Assembly: GCA_964535215.1 (NCBI GenBank)
Contig: CAZHST010000044.1
Span: forward strand, 1-24,651
DNA: 24,651 nucleotides
Direction: 5' to 3'
Source: JACQHM01 sp964535215
GTDB lineage: Bacteria; Methylomirabilota; Methylomirabilia; Methylomirabilales; JACQHM01
Of this stretch, positions 16,101-22,794 are shown piece after piece. Made by a program: the position numbers and the translations under genes. The notes under the pieces are model-generated. The model was not told the DNA's origin. It ran no database searches and worked only from the letters and a program-made list of their open reading frames with translations. The first letter of the stretch is position 1; each line of letters opens with the position of its first letter.

Positions 16101-16403
16101 CTGTTCGGCCAGCGTCGTGAAGCCCACCACGTCGGCAAACAGCACCGTCACCGGCCGCCGCTCTGCCTCTGCCCCCTCCGGGAGGGGCCTCTCCCTGGAA
16201 GGTCCCTCCGCCGGTTGGCCAGCACCACCAGAGGGCTGGGAGGCAACCGGGGCTTGGATCTCGGTGCCGCACTTGGGGCAATAGCGGAATTCGGGAGGGC
16301 AGACGTAGCCGCACTGTGGACAACCCCGGTTCAAGGGGTTCCCGCACTTGGGGCAGAACTGGAAATCAGGCGTAACCCCGAACCCACAATGCCCACACAA
16401 CAT
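13197..16403 (-). CDS. Zinc-ribbon / class III adenylyl cyclase / AAA (MalT-like) ATPase / TPR signalling protein
   Basis: This 1068-residue soluble protein carries four modules. Two zinc ribbons: Cys3, 6, 17, 20 and Cys28, 31, 42, 45. A class III nucleotide cyclase domain (about 84-260) has metal Asp91 in LFADVVGFT and Asp135 in FIGDAILAVFG, Lys131 at the purine-recognition site, and GDPVNVAARL. An AAA/STAND-type ATPase has Walker A GEAGIGKS (309-316) and Walker B VLLIVEDFQWAD. A C-terminal third is made of TPRs. It probably makes cAMP in response to a bound partner. The frame extends to 16484, but ATG 16403 is preferred: GGGGGGA lies upstream and the zinc ribbon begins at once. The stop is 29 bases before the selenoprotein ATG. 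The ligand is unknown. Confidence 0.93.
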   Translation of the reverse strand: MLCGHCGFGVTPDFQFCPKCGNPLNRGCPQCGYVCPPEFRYCPKCGTEIQAPVASQPSGGAGQPAEGPSRERPLPEGAEAERRPVTVLFADVVGFTTLAEQLDPEELRSLMMGCFQTLAEEIRRYDGFIEKFIGDAILAVFGAPVAHEDDPERAVRAALGMQERLQQLRAGVGDKTGGALTMRIGINTGLVVAGVVGEGKDYGVVGDPVNVAARLQQVGAPGKVTVSEETYRLTRKAFDYRPIGAVTLKGKTEPIQAFEVVGPRIGRGLPLEEEGLLTPLLGREEELRQLLDLFHRALKGRTQVVALIGEAGIGKSRLLVEFLKRLDAEGSLARITVYQSACSSFGSGAYHVFSHFFRSCFNLAPQDDAALARGKIREVLGAMGAQVEAIAPVVEHLLGFEEKELRLEHLDPEQLKRQLLLAVKEICQCQCRRRPVLLIVEDFQWADAASVELLRSLVDRVPERPLMLLLLARPTPHTVAIYSPNVDCTIIRLQPLTLEESETFLQALVGPLPAPSLTALRELVARRAAGNPFFLEEAVRSLMDAGLLVRTPEGIRFAGDSPSLEIPTTVQGVILSRLDSLEPRAKQLLLEAAVIGSSFDLEVLRQITARPHEFQAHLETLLHADLLTEVPGAGGRSPEYRFRSSLIQEVAYNSLLRKRRAALHGQIARTLERLHAEQLDEYLPQLAHHYGLSDDRERALQYLLRFGDKALKIYANQDAARCYRQALEILEPQEGQPALKAEVLEKLADAHNALGEPDVALGHWQRVLALYEALGRKPSLAAVHRKIGLFWWGRGNREKAVEHFQRGLDLLAGEPESVEAALLYHELGRLHFRIGDDEQAILWAQKALELGQRLEAPEVISQASNTFGVSMARRGQLEEGIVQVEQSLQTALEHDLPAAACRAYTNLGMLLAAVDRERAIACCHEGLALAKKIGDLSQQSWLYASMASSFCSLVGDCTQGVEAAEASIALDQQLGQRNHLPIPLILLAQIHQCQDQLGESERYYLEACAIAEEIGEPQLLFPCYDGLATLYLAMGDTVRAEEYLAKGQEVCRRTGYTPDTLIMLPFLC

Positions 16404-16481
16404 GACCGATCCCCCCGGTGGGAGCTGGCGACGAAAGACCGGAGCCGTAAGCCTGCAACCGTTAGGAGGCTGAACGCCTAC

Positions 16482-16510
16482 CAAATAGCACAGTTTTGTC
16501 CGAAAACCAA
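16482..16510 (-). promoter_or_regulatory. Candidate promoter for the cyclase/selenoprotein operon
   Basis: On the minus strand TTGGTT (16505-16510) and TATTTG (16482-16487) are spaced by exactly 17 bases, about 80 bases upstream of the cyclase ATG and inside the 122-bp gap after the rlpA-like stop. Both boxes are imperfect. The AT-rich patch stands out in this GC-rich sequence. Confidence 0.3.
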
Positions 16511-16525
16511 GACCAATTTCCTGCC

Positions 16526-17260
16526 CTACAGATCCTGCTCCACGATGAGGACCCGGTACCCCCGGGCGGCCAGGCGGGCAGCCACCCGGCTCGCCTGCTC
16601 CCGGCTGGCGAAGGTTCCCACCCGGACCCGGTAATACGTCTCCCCTCCGATCACCCTCGATGCCATGAACACCCCGTCAAAGGTCCGCCCCAGCTCCTCC
16701 TTCAGGGCCAGGGCATAGGCCCTGTTCACGAAAGAGCCGACCTGGACCGTGTAACGGGTGGCCCCGATCGGGGTTCCGTCGGCCGAGCGGGGGAGCCGGG
16801 TGACACGGAGCCTGACGGGGACAACCCCCGGCCCCACCACGTCCAGGAGGCGGGCGGCGGCATAGGAGAGGTCAATGACCCGCCCCTCCTTGAACGGCCC
16901 CCGGTCGTTGATCCGGACCTCCACCGAGCGGCCGTTATGCAGGTTCGTCACCATGACCCACGTCCCAATTGGGAGCGTCCGGTGGGCGGCGGTGAGCTGG
17001 TGCATATCGTAGACCTCGCCGCTCGTCGTCGGTCGGCCATGATAGGGCTCCCCGTACCAGGAGGCCCCCCCCACCTCCTCGTACCCCACGGTCACGGGCC
17101 TGACTTGCGGGCCCGCGCAGGAGACCAGGAGAACGATGAGGAGGAGGGCTCCCCCATAGCAGCCGCCGGTAACTCGGAAGAAGGGGAGCGCTCCAGCCCT
17201 CGGGTCCTCAAACCGGCTATGCGTCAAAAAGGGAGGCCTGGGGGCTTTCACCGCTTCCAC
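16526..17260 (-). CDS. rlpA: RlpA-like septal ring lytic transglycosylase lipoprotein with SPOR domain
   Basis: This protein of up to 244 residues has a lipoprotein signal with lipobox LVSC (Cys48), a double-psi beta-barrel RlpA domain (63-155) and a C-terminal SPOR domain (168-243) that binds denuded glycan at the septum. RlpA landmarks are GGASWYGEPYHGRPTTSGEVYD, the catalytic-type His93 in TAAHRTLPIGT, and Asp119 in INDRGPF. RlpA proteins cleave naked glycan strands during cell separation in diderm bacteria. The start is uncertain: GTG at 17260 gives a 44-base overlap with the end of the endonuclease V gene; GTG at 17251 or TTG at 17227 would also retain the signal peptide. It is last in a long minus-strand gene run. 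Confidence 0.93.
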   Translation of the reverse strand: MEAVKAPRPPFLTHSRFEDPRAGALPFFRVTGGCYGGALLLIVLLVSCAGPQVRPVTVGYEEVGGASWYGEPYHGRPTTSGEVYDMHQLTAAHRTLPIGTWVMVTNLHNGRSVEVRINDRGPFKEGRVIDLSYAAARLLDVVGPGVVPVRLRVTRLPRSADGTPIGATRYTVQVGSFVNRAYALALKEELGRTFDGVFMASRVIGGETYYRVRVGTFASREQASRVAARLAARGYRVLIVEQDL

Positions 17261-17939
17261 GCCCGCTGCCGGATCGGCGAAGCATGTTCACCAAAAGGTC
17301 GGCCCTCCTGGTCGGCTCGGGAAGGCGGTAGTTGGTCGAACAGGCCAGGACGATCTCTATGGCCTTTTCCAGGCGGACCTTGTGGCCCTGGGAGACGAAG
17401 ACCGGCTCGACCCCCTCCTTCGTCCGAAGGACCGCCCCGACCACCTCCCCCCTGTGGTAGAGGTACTCGAAGTCCCCCCTCCTTGGCCCTGGGGGATTGT
17501 ACTCGCCCACGAGGAGACTTTTCGCGCACCCGATGGAAGGGGTCTCGAGGAGAAGGCCCAGGTGACAGGCGATCCCGAACCGCCGGGGATGGGCAAGCCC
17601 CTGCCCATCGCAGATGACGCAGTCAGGCCGCAAGGTGAGCTTCTCCCAGGCCTGGAGGACGGCAGGGGATTCCCGGAACGAGAGGAGCCCGGGGATGTAC
17701 GGGAAGGTCGCCCGCGCCACAGCGGAGGCCGTCTCCAGCACCTTGAGATCTTTGACCCTCAAGACGACAACGGCCGCGTAGAGGAGGTCGGAGCCCTTCT
17801 CGTACGAGACATCCACGCCGGCGACGGTTTCGATCCGCTCCGGCTCACCGGTCAAGTCAAGCTGGTCTCGAAGCTTAAGCTGGATCGCCTTCGCCTCCTC
17901 CGGCGAGACGTTCCACGGATGCAGCTCTTTGATGGCCAT
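17217..17939 (-). CDS. nfi: Endonuclease V (deoxyinosine 3' endonuclease)
   Basis: This 240-residue enzyme nicks DNA, and in some organisms RNA, one base 3' of inosine, starting repair of deaminated adenine. The RNase H-like active site is complete: Asp43 in AGVDVSY, Glu90 in LLSFRE, Asp111 in CDGQGLAHPRRFG, Lys140 in GCAKS. The PYIPG wedge includes Tyr81, and a further His186 is in SQGHKVRL. The numbering almost matches the Thermotoga enzyme. The frame runs upstream to 18038, but ATG 17939 has GGGAGG eight bases before it and begins the homologous region. The DUF429 gene stops 28 bases upstream, and the rlpA-like start overlaps its 3' end. Confidence 0.97.
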   Translation of the reverse strand: MAIKELHPWNVSPEEAKAIQLKLRDQLDLTGEPERIETVAGVDVSYEKGSDLLYAAVVVLRVKDLKVLETASAVARATFPYIPGLLSFRESPAVLQAWEKLTLRPDCVICDGQGLAHPRRFGIACHLGLLLETPSIGCAKSLLVGEYNPPGPRRGDFEYLYHRGEVVGAVLRTKEGVEPVFVSQGHKVRLEKAIEIVLACSTNYRLPEPTRRADLLVNMLRRSGSGRGSGESPQASLFDA

Positions 17940-17967
17940 GGAAAGCCTCCCGTCAATCAGGGGACCC

Positions 17968-18726
17968 TTAGACCGGATGCGGAATGACCAGATACCCCAT
18001 CTTTTGATCGCCAAGCACCTGGGTCTTCTGACCGCCATGCCACCAGTGGAGGAGGCCGACGATGGCGCAGATCACCGCATCCAGGCCGTCCTCCAGGGCT
18101 TTATGGGCCTCCCCCCGAAGATCCCTGGGATCTTCCTTGAAGAGGTTCCATCCTCCCCTCCCTACCCGGACCGGGGGGTCAAGACGCGGTAGAAGATCAG
18201 CGATCAGCTGTTGAAGCTGGGCCAGGGCCCTCCTTCGTTCCTCGACCCTGCCCCGCTTGTACTTGATGATCCGGTCCAGGTGGAAGAGGCGGAGGGTGGC
18301 CGGGTGGGGATAGACCTCAATCTGGCGCCTTAAGGGTTTCCCATCCCTTTCCCGGAGCTGGCGGGGCTCATCCAGCGAAAAGGCGGTGGAGAACCCGCGC
18401 CGCTTTAGCCTCCTGGCGATCCGCTGGGGCCTGGGCCGCACCGAAGCATTGGGCGGGTGGCAGCCGGCATGCTGGCGGCCGAAGAGGACATGGGTCAAGC
18501 GATCCACCGGACGCATCCCGTCCTGAACGGGGCAGAGGATGGGGCCGTCAATGGCCAGGAGGGCAGGCCCTTTCCCGGTGAGGTCATTGATCAGCCGGAG
18601 GAGAGCTGGATCCCCCAGGACCCGTCCCGTATAAAAGAGCGAGGGGTGACCCCCTTCGATCTCGATCCCGGCGATCCCGTCTGGCCTTCGATCCCCCCAG
18701 GCCAGATCCACCCCGATGATCCTCAT
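17968..18726 (-). CDS. DUF429 family predicted RNase H-fold nuclease
   Basis: This 252-residue protein matches the DUF429 family, described as a predicted nuclease with an RNase H-like fold and unproven activity. The acidic positions expected for that fold are visible: Asp7 in IIGVDLAWG, Asp60 in LLAIDGPI, and Glu137 with His141 in IEVYPHP. The late segment EDGLDAVICAIVG supplies another Asp. Extra features are the GRQHAGCHPPNAS loop and a basic middle region. The frame is open to 19095; ATG 18726 is chosen because the conserved first strand (MRIIGVDLAWG) starts there, although the ribosome site is weak. It lies 28 bases before endonuclease V, itself an RNase H-fold enzyme, which suggests nucleic-acid metabolism (inference). 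Confidence 0.82.
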   Translation of the reverse strand: MRIIGVDLAWGDRRPDGIAGIEIEGGHPSLFYTGRVLGDPALLRLINDLTGKGPALLAIDGPILCPVQDGMRPVDRLTHVLFGRQHAGCHPPNASVRPRPQRIARRLKRRGFSTAFSLDEPRQLRERDGKPLRRQIEVYPHPATLRLFHLDRIIKYKRGRVEERRRALAQLQQLIADLLPRLDPPVRVGRGGWNLFKEDPRDLRGEAHKALEDGLDAVICAIVGLLHWWHGGQKTQVLGDQKMGYLVIPHPV

Positions 18727-18782
18727 AATAGTGAAAGCCCTTTGGGCAACCGCCGGGGGAGAGGTTTCCCCTCCTTCACCGA

Positions 18783-18803
18783 CGCTGAAGACTGAAAAGC
18801 GTT
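18783..18803. repeat. Short heptamer run at the end of the DUF2283-like gene
   Basis: Three 7-base units, CGCTGAA, GACTGAA and AAGCGTT, lie in register just past and into the stop codon of the DUF2283-like gene. The outer bases also form a small dyad (ACGCT...AGCGT). It resembles the longer heptamer arrays elsewhere but is too short to be sure. Confidence 0.3.
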
Positions 18804-19204
18804 TAGGTGATCCGCTCGTGGTAAACGTAGCGGAGCTTCTCCTGGATCCTTGCCAGGCGATCCCCGAAGAGCATCTCGATGCCCAGGAGCTGCCCCTCCT
18901 GATCGAAATCCACCAGGGCCTCCCATGGAATGATATCCCGGTAGGAACGATCCTCCTGAAACTGGATGGTGAGCGTGTTCGTGGCCTCTTTGTAGCGCAC
19001 GCCGTCCTGGATCCCGATGTGGGCCAGGCAATTCGACAGGTCCAGCTCATCCCCGGGCAGGAGGTCCAGCCGGGTCCACTGGTCGTCGTCGTCAAAGTAA
19101 AGGAGGGTCCTGAAACCCGGGATGGTGAGGAGGACCTCCCCTGGTGGGATCCAGGCGAAGGAGAGGTACATCGCGTTCGCTTGGGCGTCGAATGTGATCC
19201 ACAT
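18803..19204 (-). CDS. DUF2283-like protein with internal duplication
   Basis: This small 133-residue protein appears to hold two DUF2283-type units. The family usually starts with a strand such as I-T-Y-D-x-x-A-D-A-L-Y-I and ends with a D-x-D-x-x-G-x-L-V-G-I-E-I strand. Unit 1 (1-49) has MWITFDAQANAMYLSF and LLYFDDDDQWTRLDLL. Unit 2 (69-113) has VRYKEATNTLTIQF and ALVDFDQEGQLLGIEML. DUF2283 proteins are normally about 60-80 residues with one unit and have no proven function, though they often sit near toxin-antitoxin-like genes. The ATG at 19204 follows the heptamer-repeat spacer; its ribosome site is poor. It lies between the FGGY kinase and DUF429 genes, on their strand. Confidence 0.65.
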   Translation of the reverse strand: MWITFDAQANAMYLSFAWIPPGEVLLTIPGFRTLLYFDDDDQWTRLDLLPGDELDLSNCLAHIGIQDGVRYKEATNTLTIQFQEDRSYRDIIPWEALVDFDQEGQLLGIEMLFGDRLARIQEKLRYVYHERIT

Positions 19205-19208
19205 AGGG

Positions 19209-19243
19209 GCTACCGGCTAATGGCTGACCGCTGATGGCTTTCT
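19209..19243. repeat. Heptamer tandem repeat between kinase and DUF2283 genes
   Basis: Five units in a perfect 7-base register: GCTACCG, GCTAATG, GCTGACC, GCTGATG, GCTTTCT, all beginning GCT. They fill most of the 45-bp gap between the two minus-strand genes. GCTGATG also occurs upstream of secA, and GCTTTC occurs there and at the right edge of the window. Confidence 0.65.
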
Positions 19244-19249
19244 TCGTCG

Positions 19250-20779
19250 CTACCGTTCCTCCCGCAGACGAAGCGCGGATCGTAAGGCCCGGAAACTCTC
19301 CTTCAATCGCGGATAGAGATCGCAAAAGATCTGGTAGGATTGCTCGTATGTCGGGCGAAGTTCAGACCTGGGGAGGAAGGTCTTCACCGGCTTGGCCGCC
19401 GCCACCTCCACCCCCGCCCGGTAGTCCGGGTAATACCCGGCGGCAATCCCGGCCAGGATCGAGGCCCCCAGGACGGCGGTTTCCTCCTTATCCAACCGGA
19501 GGAGGGGCATCCCCAGGATGTCGGCCTTGATCTGGCACCAGAGGTCGCTCTTCGCCCCTCCCCCACCCACCCGGATCCGGTCAACCTCCAGCCCGAGATC
19601 CTTCCTGGCAATCTCCAGGTTCTGGCGAAGGGCGTAGGCCGTCCCCTCCATCATGGACCGGACGAGATCCCCCCGGGTGGTTTCTAAAGAGAGGCCGAAG
19701 AAGACCCCCCGGGCAAAGGGGTCCCAGATGGGGCTCCGCTCCCCCTGCATGTAGGGGAGAAAGAGAACCCCGTTCGCCCCGGCCCCCGATCGCTCGGCCT
19801 CTTCATCCAAAACCTCGTACCTTCCGACCGAAAGGATCTGATCCCGCAACCAGCTCAACGCCGCGCCGGGGGAGAGGAGGGCCCCCATGGCGAGCCACCG
19901 GTCGGGGACCGTGTGGCACCGGTTCATAAACCGGATGTCAAACCGAGGATGATCGGTGACAAAGGCCAGGACATCCGAGGTCCCGGCCGTTTCAAAGACC
20001 TGACCGGGCTCCGTCACCCCCGCCCCCAGGGCGGAACAGGCGGTATCCGCCCCGCCAATGGCCACGGGCGTCCCCGCCAGCAGGCCGGTCAGCCCCGCCG
20101 CCTCGCCCGAGACCCCCCCCACCTTCGCCCACGAAGGGAGGGGCTCGGGCAGCTTCTCGATGGGGATGCCCCAGGCCTCACACAGCTCCAGGGACCATCC
20201 CCGGCTCCGCCCGGTCTCGAAGAGACCGGTGAAGGAGGCGTTGGTCCAGTCCATAGCGAACTGCCCGGTGAGCCTGGCGGCGAGAAAGGAGTTGGCATGA
20301 CCGAAGCAAAAGGTCCTGGCGAACACGTCGGGTTCATGATCCTTGATCCAGCGCATGCTGCTCCCCGAGTAGGTCCCAGGGGCAACCCGGTTGCCGGTTA
20401 TGTCGAAGATCCGCTCTAACCCCACGACGGACAGGAGGGCCTCGACCTGGACGAGGCTCCGCTGGTCAAGGTAGAGGATGGAGGGTCGAAGGGTCCTCCC
20501 CTCCCTGTCCATGGCAACCAGGGAGGGGCACATGGTGCTCAAGCCGACCCCCGTGATCTGAGCAGGAGGGACCCCAGCTTTGTCCGACGCTTCTCTCAGG
20601 CCTTTCAGGAAGGCCTCCCACCACTGGTCGGGGTCGGCCTCGGCCCAGCCCCGGCGAGGCCTGAGGACCGCGTGGGGGAGCTGGGCCATCCCCAGGACGT
20701 TTCCCCTCCCGTCAAAGAGGGCCACCTTGACGCTCTGGGCCCCGACGTCCACCCCCAGGAGGTACACTCCTTCGGCCAT
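19250..20779 (-). CDS. FGGY-family carbohydrate kinase (xylulokinase-like)
   Basis: This 509-residue sugar kinase has the actin-like/FGGY fold. The phosphate-binding LLGVDVGAQSVKVALFD (7-23) starts the N-terminal domain. IGGADTACSALGAG carries the catalytic-base Asp245. The FGGY C-terminal signature is in the IRVGGGGAKSDLWCQIKADILGMPL region, with the ATP-binding VLGASILAGIAAG later. Overall it resembles XylB-type ketose kinases; glycerol, gluconate and other sugars are possible. The ATG at 20779 overlaps the aldolase stop (TGATG), so translation is coupled; the codon before it is GTG. Together with the aldolase and dehydrogenase upstream it forms a probable oxidise-phosphorylate-cleave route for a sugar or polyol. 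No transporter is in the window. Confidence 0.92.
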   Translation of the reverse strand: MAEGVYLLGVDVGAQSVKVALFDGRGNVLGMAQLPHAVLRPRRGWAEADPDQWWEAFLKGLREASDKAGVPPAQITGVGLSTMCPSLVAMDREGRTLRPSILYLDQRSLVQVEALLSVVGLERIFDITGNRVAPGTYSGSSMRWIKDHEPDVFARTFCFGHANSFLAARLTGQFAMDWTNASFTGLFETGRSRGWSLELCEAWGIPIEKLPEPLPSWAKVGGVSGEAAGLTGLLAGTPVAIGGADTACSALGAGVTEPGQVFETAGTSDVLAFVTDHPRFDIRFMNRCHTVPDRWLAMGALLSPGAALSWLRDQILSVGRYEVLDEEAERSGAGANGVLFLPYMQGERSPIWDPFARGVFFGLSLETTRGDLVRSMMEGTAYALRQNLEIARKDLGLEVDRIRVGGGGAKSDLWCQIKADILGMPLLRLDKEETAVLGASILAGIAAGYYPDYRAGVEVAAAKPVKTFLPRSELRPTYEQSYQIFCDLYPRLKESFRALRSALRLREER

Positions 20780-21582
20780 CACGGCTCCCCGAGGATCTCC
20801 AGGGCGTCCTCCACCGTCCCCTTCTCGTGGATGATCACCCTTACCGCCTCGACCATCCGGGTGGGGTCCTTCGCCTGGAAGATGTTCCGGCCGTAAGCCA
20901 CCCCTAAGGCCCCGGCATCCATGACCCCCTTGGTCATCTCGAACAGCTCCCTGGGGGTCTCCATCCTGGGCCCTCCCGCCGCCACAACCCGGCCATGGGT
21001 GGCCGCCACCACCTTGTGGAAGCTCTCGGGGTCCCCCGTGTACCAGGTCTTGACGATGTCCACCCCAAGCTCCACCCCAGCCCGGGCCGCGTAGGCCATG
21101 TGGCTCCAGTGGTAGCGCTCCTCGTCCTTGATCATCTCCCCCTTAGGATAGATATGGGCGATCAAGGGGAGGCCGGCCGATGAAGCCTCCTTGGAGATCC
21201 GACTGAGGTTGTGGAGCATCTCGGCCTGGCGATCCCCGCCGACCAGGGCCCCGACGGAGATGGCATCGGCCCCCAGGCGGATGGCCTCCTCCACATCGGC
21301 GACGATCGTATCGTAGGTTGGATGATACGGGGCGAAGCTGGAGGCCTTGATGACCAGGGCCACCTTCCCTGCGTAAGGCGGGAAGAACTCCTGGGCGATC
21401 CCCTTATGGATCGTCAGGGCATCGGGCCCGCCGGCAATCATCTTCTCCAGCATCCCCCGGATGTCCTCGATCCCCTCCAGGACCCCACGGGTGATGGCGT
21501 GGTCCATGGTGACGAAGAACACCTTGCCGGTCCTCTGGTTGATGATCCGACTTAACCGGATCTGCTTCCCGAGCGACGACAT
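20779..21582 (-). CDS. Class I (Schiff-base) aldolase of the archaeal FbaB/LsrF/ADH-synthase family
   Basis: This 267-residue TIM-barrel aldolase belongs to the DeoC/LacD-like family of archaeal-type fructose-bisphosphate aldolase, AI-2 aldolase LsrF and the methanogen-type ADH synthase. The Schiff-base Lys178 is in VDIVKTWYTGDPESF. Other active-site parts are Asp27 in FVTMDHAI, Tyr145 in IAHIYPKG, and the phosphate-binding VAAGGPRMETP and GVAYGRNIFQ. The gene starts at ATG 21582 with GGAGGAGG upstream, 21 bases after the dehydrogenase, and its TGA overlaps the kinase ATG. The context of a kinase and polyol-type dehydrogenase favours a role in cleaving a phosphorylated ketose, rather than gluconeogenesis or aromatic synthesis. 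Substrate unproven. Confidence 0.9.
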   Translation of the reverse strand: MSSLGKQIRLSRIINQRTGKVFFVTMDHAITRGVLEGIEDIRGMLEKMIAGGPDALTIHKGIAQEFFPPYAGKVALVIKASSFAPYHPTYDTIVADVEEAIRLGADAISVGALVGGDRQAEMLHNLSRISKEASSAGLPLIAHIYPKGEMIKDEERYHWSHMAYAARAGVELGVDIVKTWYTGDPESFHKVVAATHGRVVAAGGPRMETPRELFEMTKGVMDAGALGVAYGRNIFQAKDPTRMVEAVRVIIHEKGTVEDALEILGEP

Positions 21583-21603
21583 GCTCTCATCCTCCTCCAG
21601 TGA

Positions 21604-22641
21604 TCAGGGTACAACGATGGCCTTCAGCCCCTTCCCCTCCATGGTGGTCTGGAGGGCCTCATGGATCTCCCCTAACGGAAAGCGGTGGGTGATCAGGTCG
21701 TTAAGCTGGACCCGGCCCGAGGCCACGAGCGCGAGGGCCTGCTCGAAGTGGCGCCGGGAGGAAGAGGCCGACCCGGTGATCGTCACCTGGTTGTAGTGGA
21801 CGATGTTACAGAGGATCCTCGCCTCCGCCTCCTCATCAAACCCGGCAAAGAGATTTAACGTCCCCCCCTTCCTCAGGAGCTTCGCCAGCTCCCCGACCAG
21901 GCCAGGGATGCCGATAGCCAGGATGACGCTATCGGCCCCGATCCCGGCAGTACGCTCCATCACCACCTGATGGAGATCCGTCTCATGAGGATCGAGCGCG
22001 ACATCCGCCCCCATCCGGAGGGCCGCCTCGCGTCTGAAGGGGGCCGGCTCGCTCATGATGACGGTGGCCGCCCCAAAGACCTTCGCCAGCTTTAAGTGCA
22101 TGAGGCCGATTGGCCCCGCCCCGATGATGACAACCGTCCCCCCCAACGGGATGTTCGACCGCTGGCTCCCGTTCACGCAGCAGGCAAACGGCTCCAAGAG
22201 GGAGGCCTCCTCGAAGGAGAGGTGCCCGGGGATCTTCATCACGTTCCCCGTCCGGACTGCCACCTCCGGGATCTTCAGGTACTCCTGGAACCCCCCGTCG
22301 AACTCGTACCCGATGGCCGTCCGATTCAGGCAGAGGTTTTCCAGATCCCGGAGGCAATACGCGCAACGGAGGCAGGGGATGACAGGGACGACGGCCACCC
22401 GGTCCCCCGGCTGAAACGCCAGGACCCCCGTTCCCGTTTCCACGACCTCCCCGGCAATCTCGTGGCCGATGATGGAGGGGAAGTGGATCCCCCGCCGCTT
22501 TCTCCCACGGATGACCCGGAGGTCCGTCCCACAGACGCCACACCCCTTGACCCGGATCAGAAGCTCCCCCGGGCCCACCTTGGGGCAGTCCACTTCCTCC
22601 ACCCGGAGATCGTCAGGCTTGTGTAACACGGCGGCCTTCAC
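21604..22641 (-). CDS. Zinc-dependent medium-chain dehydrogenase (sorbitol/threonine dehydrogenase-like)
   Basis: This 345-residue MDR-family alcohol dehydrogenase has catalytic zinc ligands Cys37 (GVCGTD), His60 and Glu61 (IIGHEIAGEV), and four structural zinc cysteines, 90, 93, 96 and 104 (CLRCAYCLRDLENLC). The NAD-binding GAGPIGLMHLKLAK segment is near residue 175. It most resembles polyol and threonine dehydrogenases, which oxidise a secondary alcohol to a ketone. The start is GTG at 22641 with AGGAGGG seven bases upstream. It heads a three-gene set with the class I aldolase (21-base gap) and FGGY kinase, suggesting that a polyol or sugar acid is oxidised before phosphorylation and cleavage. 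Confidence 0.94.
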   Translation of the reverse strand: MKAAVLHKPDDLRVEEVDCPKVGPGELLIRVKGCGVCGTDLRVIRGRKRRGIHFPSIIGHEIAGEVVETGTGVLAFQPGDRVAVVPVIPCLRCAYCLRDLENLCLNRTAIGYEFDGGFQEYLKIPEVAVRTGNVMKIPGHLSFEEASLLEPFACCVNGSQRSNIPLGGTVVIIGAGPIGLMHLKLAKVFGAATVIMSEPAPFRREAALRMGADVALDPHETDLHQVVMERTAGIGADSVILAIGIPGLVGELAKLLRKGGTLNLFAGFDEEAEARILCNIVHYNQVTITGSASSSRRHFEQALALVASGRVQLNDLITHRFPLGEIHEALQTTMEGKGLKAIVVP

Positions 22642-22710
22642 TGGGAGCCCTCCTGACCCCTAAGCCTCTCCCGCCGCCCCCCGGAAACCACCCAGGACCA
22701 GCTTTAACAC

Positions 22711-22739
22711 CGCATACCCTCCGGGGATCCCTGGTGCAA
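22711..22739 (-). promoter_or_regulatory. Candidate promoter for the dehydrogenase/aldolase/kinase operon
   Basis: On the minus strand TTGCAC (22734-22739) and TATGCG (22711-22716) are spaced by 17 bases, about 70 bases before the dehydrogenase GTG. Each box keeps three consensus positions. It lies in the 153-bp gap after the KaiC-like gene, which holds no other feature I can identify. Confidence 0.25.
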
Positions 22740-22794
22740 CCTTTCTTTAGAACGAGGCGAGCCGATTTCCCGTCGCCGATGGCTGCTCCCCTCG

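Noticed and set aside
15519..16634. 371-codon plus-strand frame opposite the cyclase gene
   Set aside because: The cyclase, zinc-ribbon and ATPase motifs on the minus strand are complete and in frame over the same bases; the plus frame has no recognisable domain.
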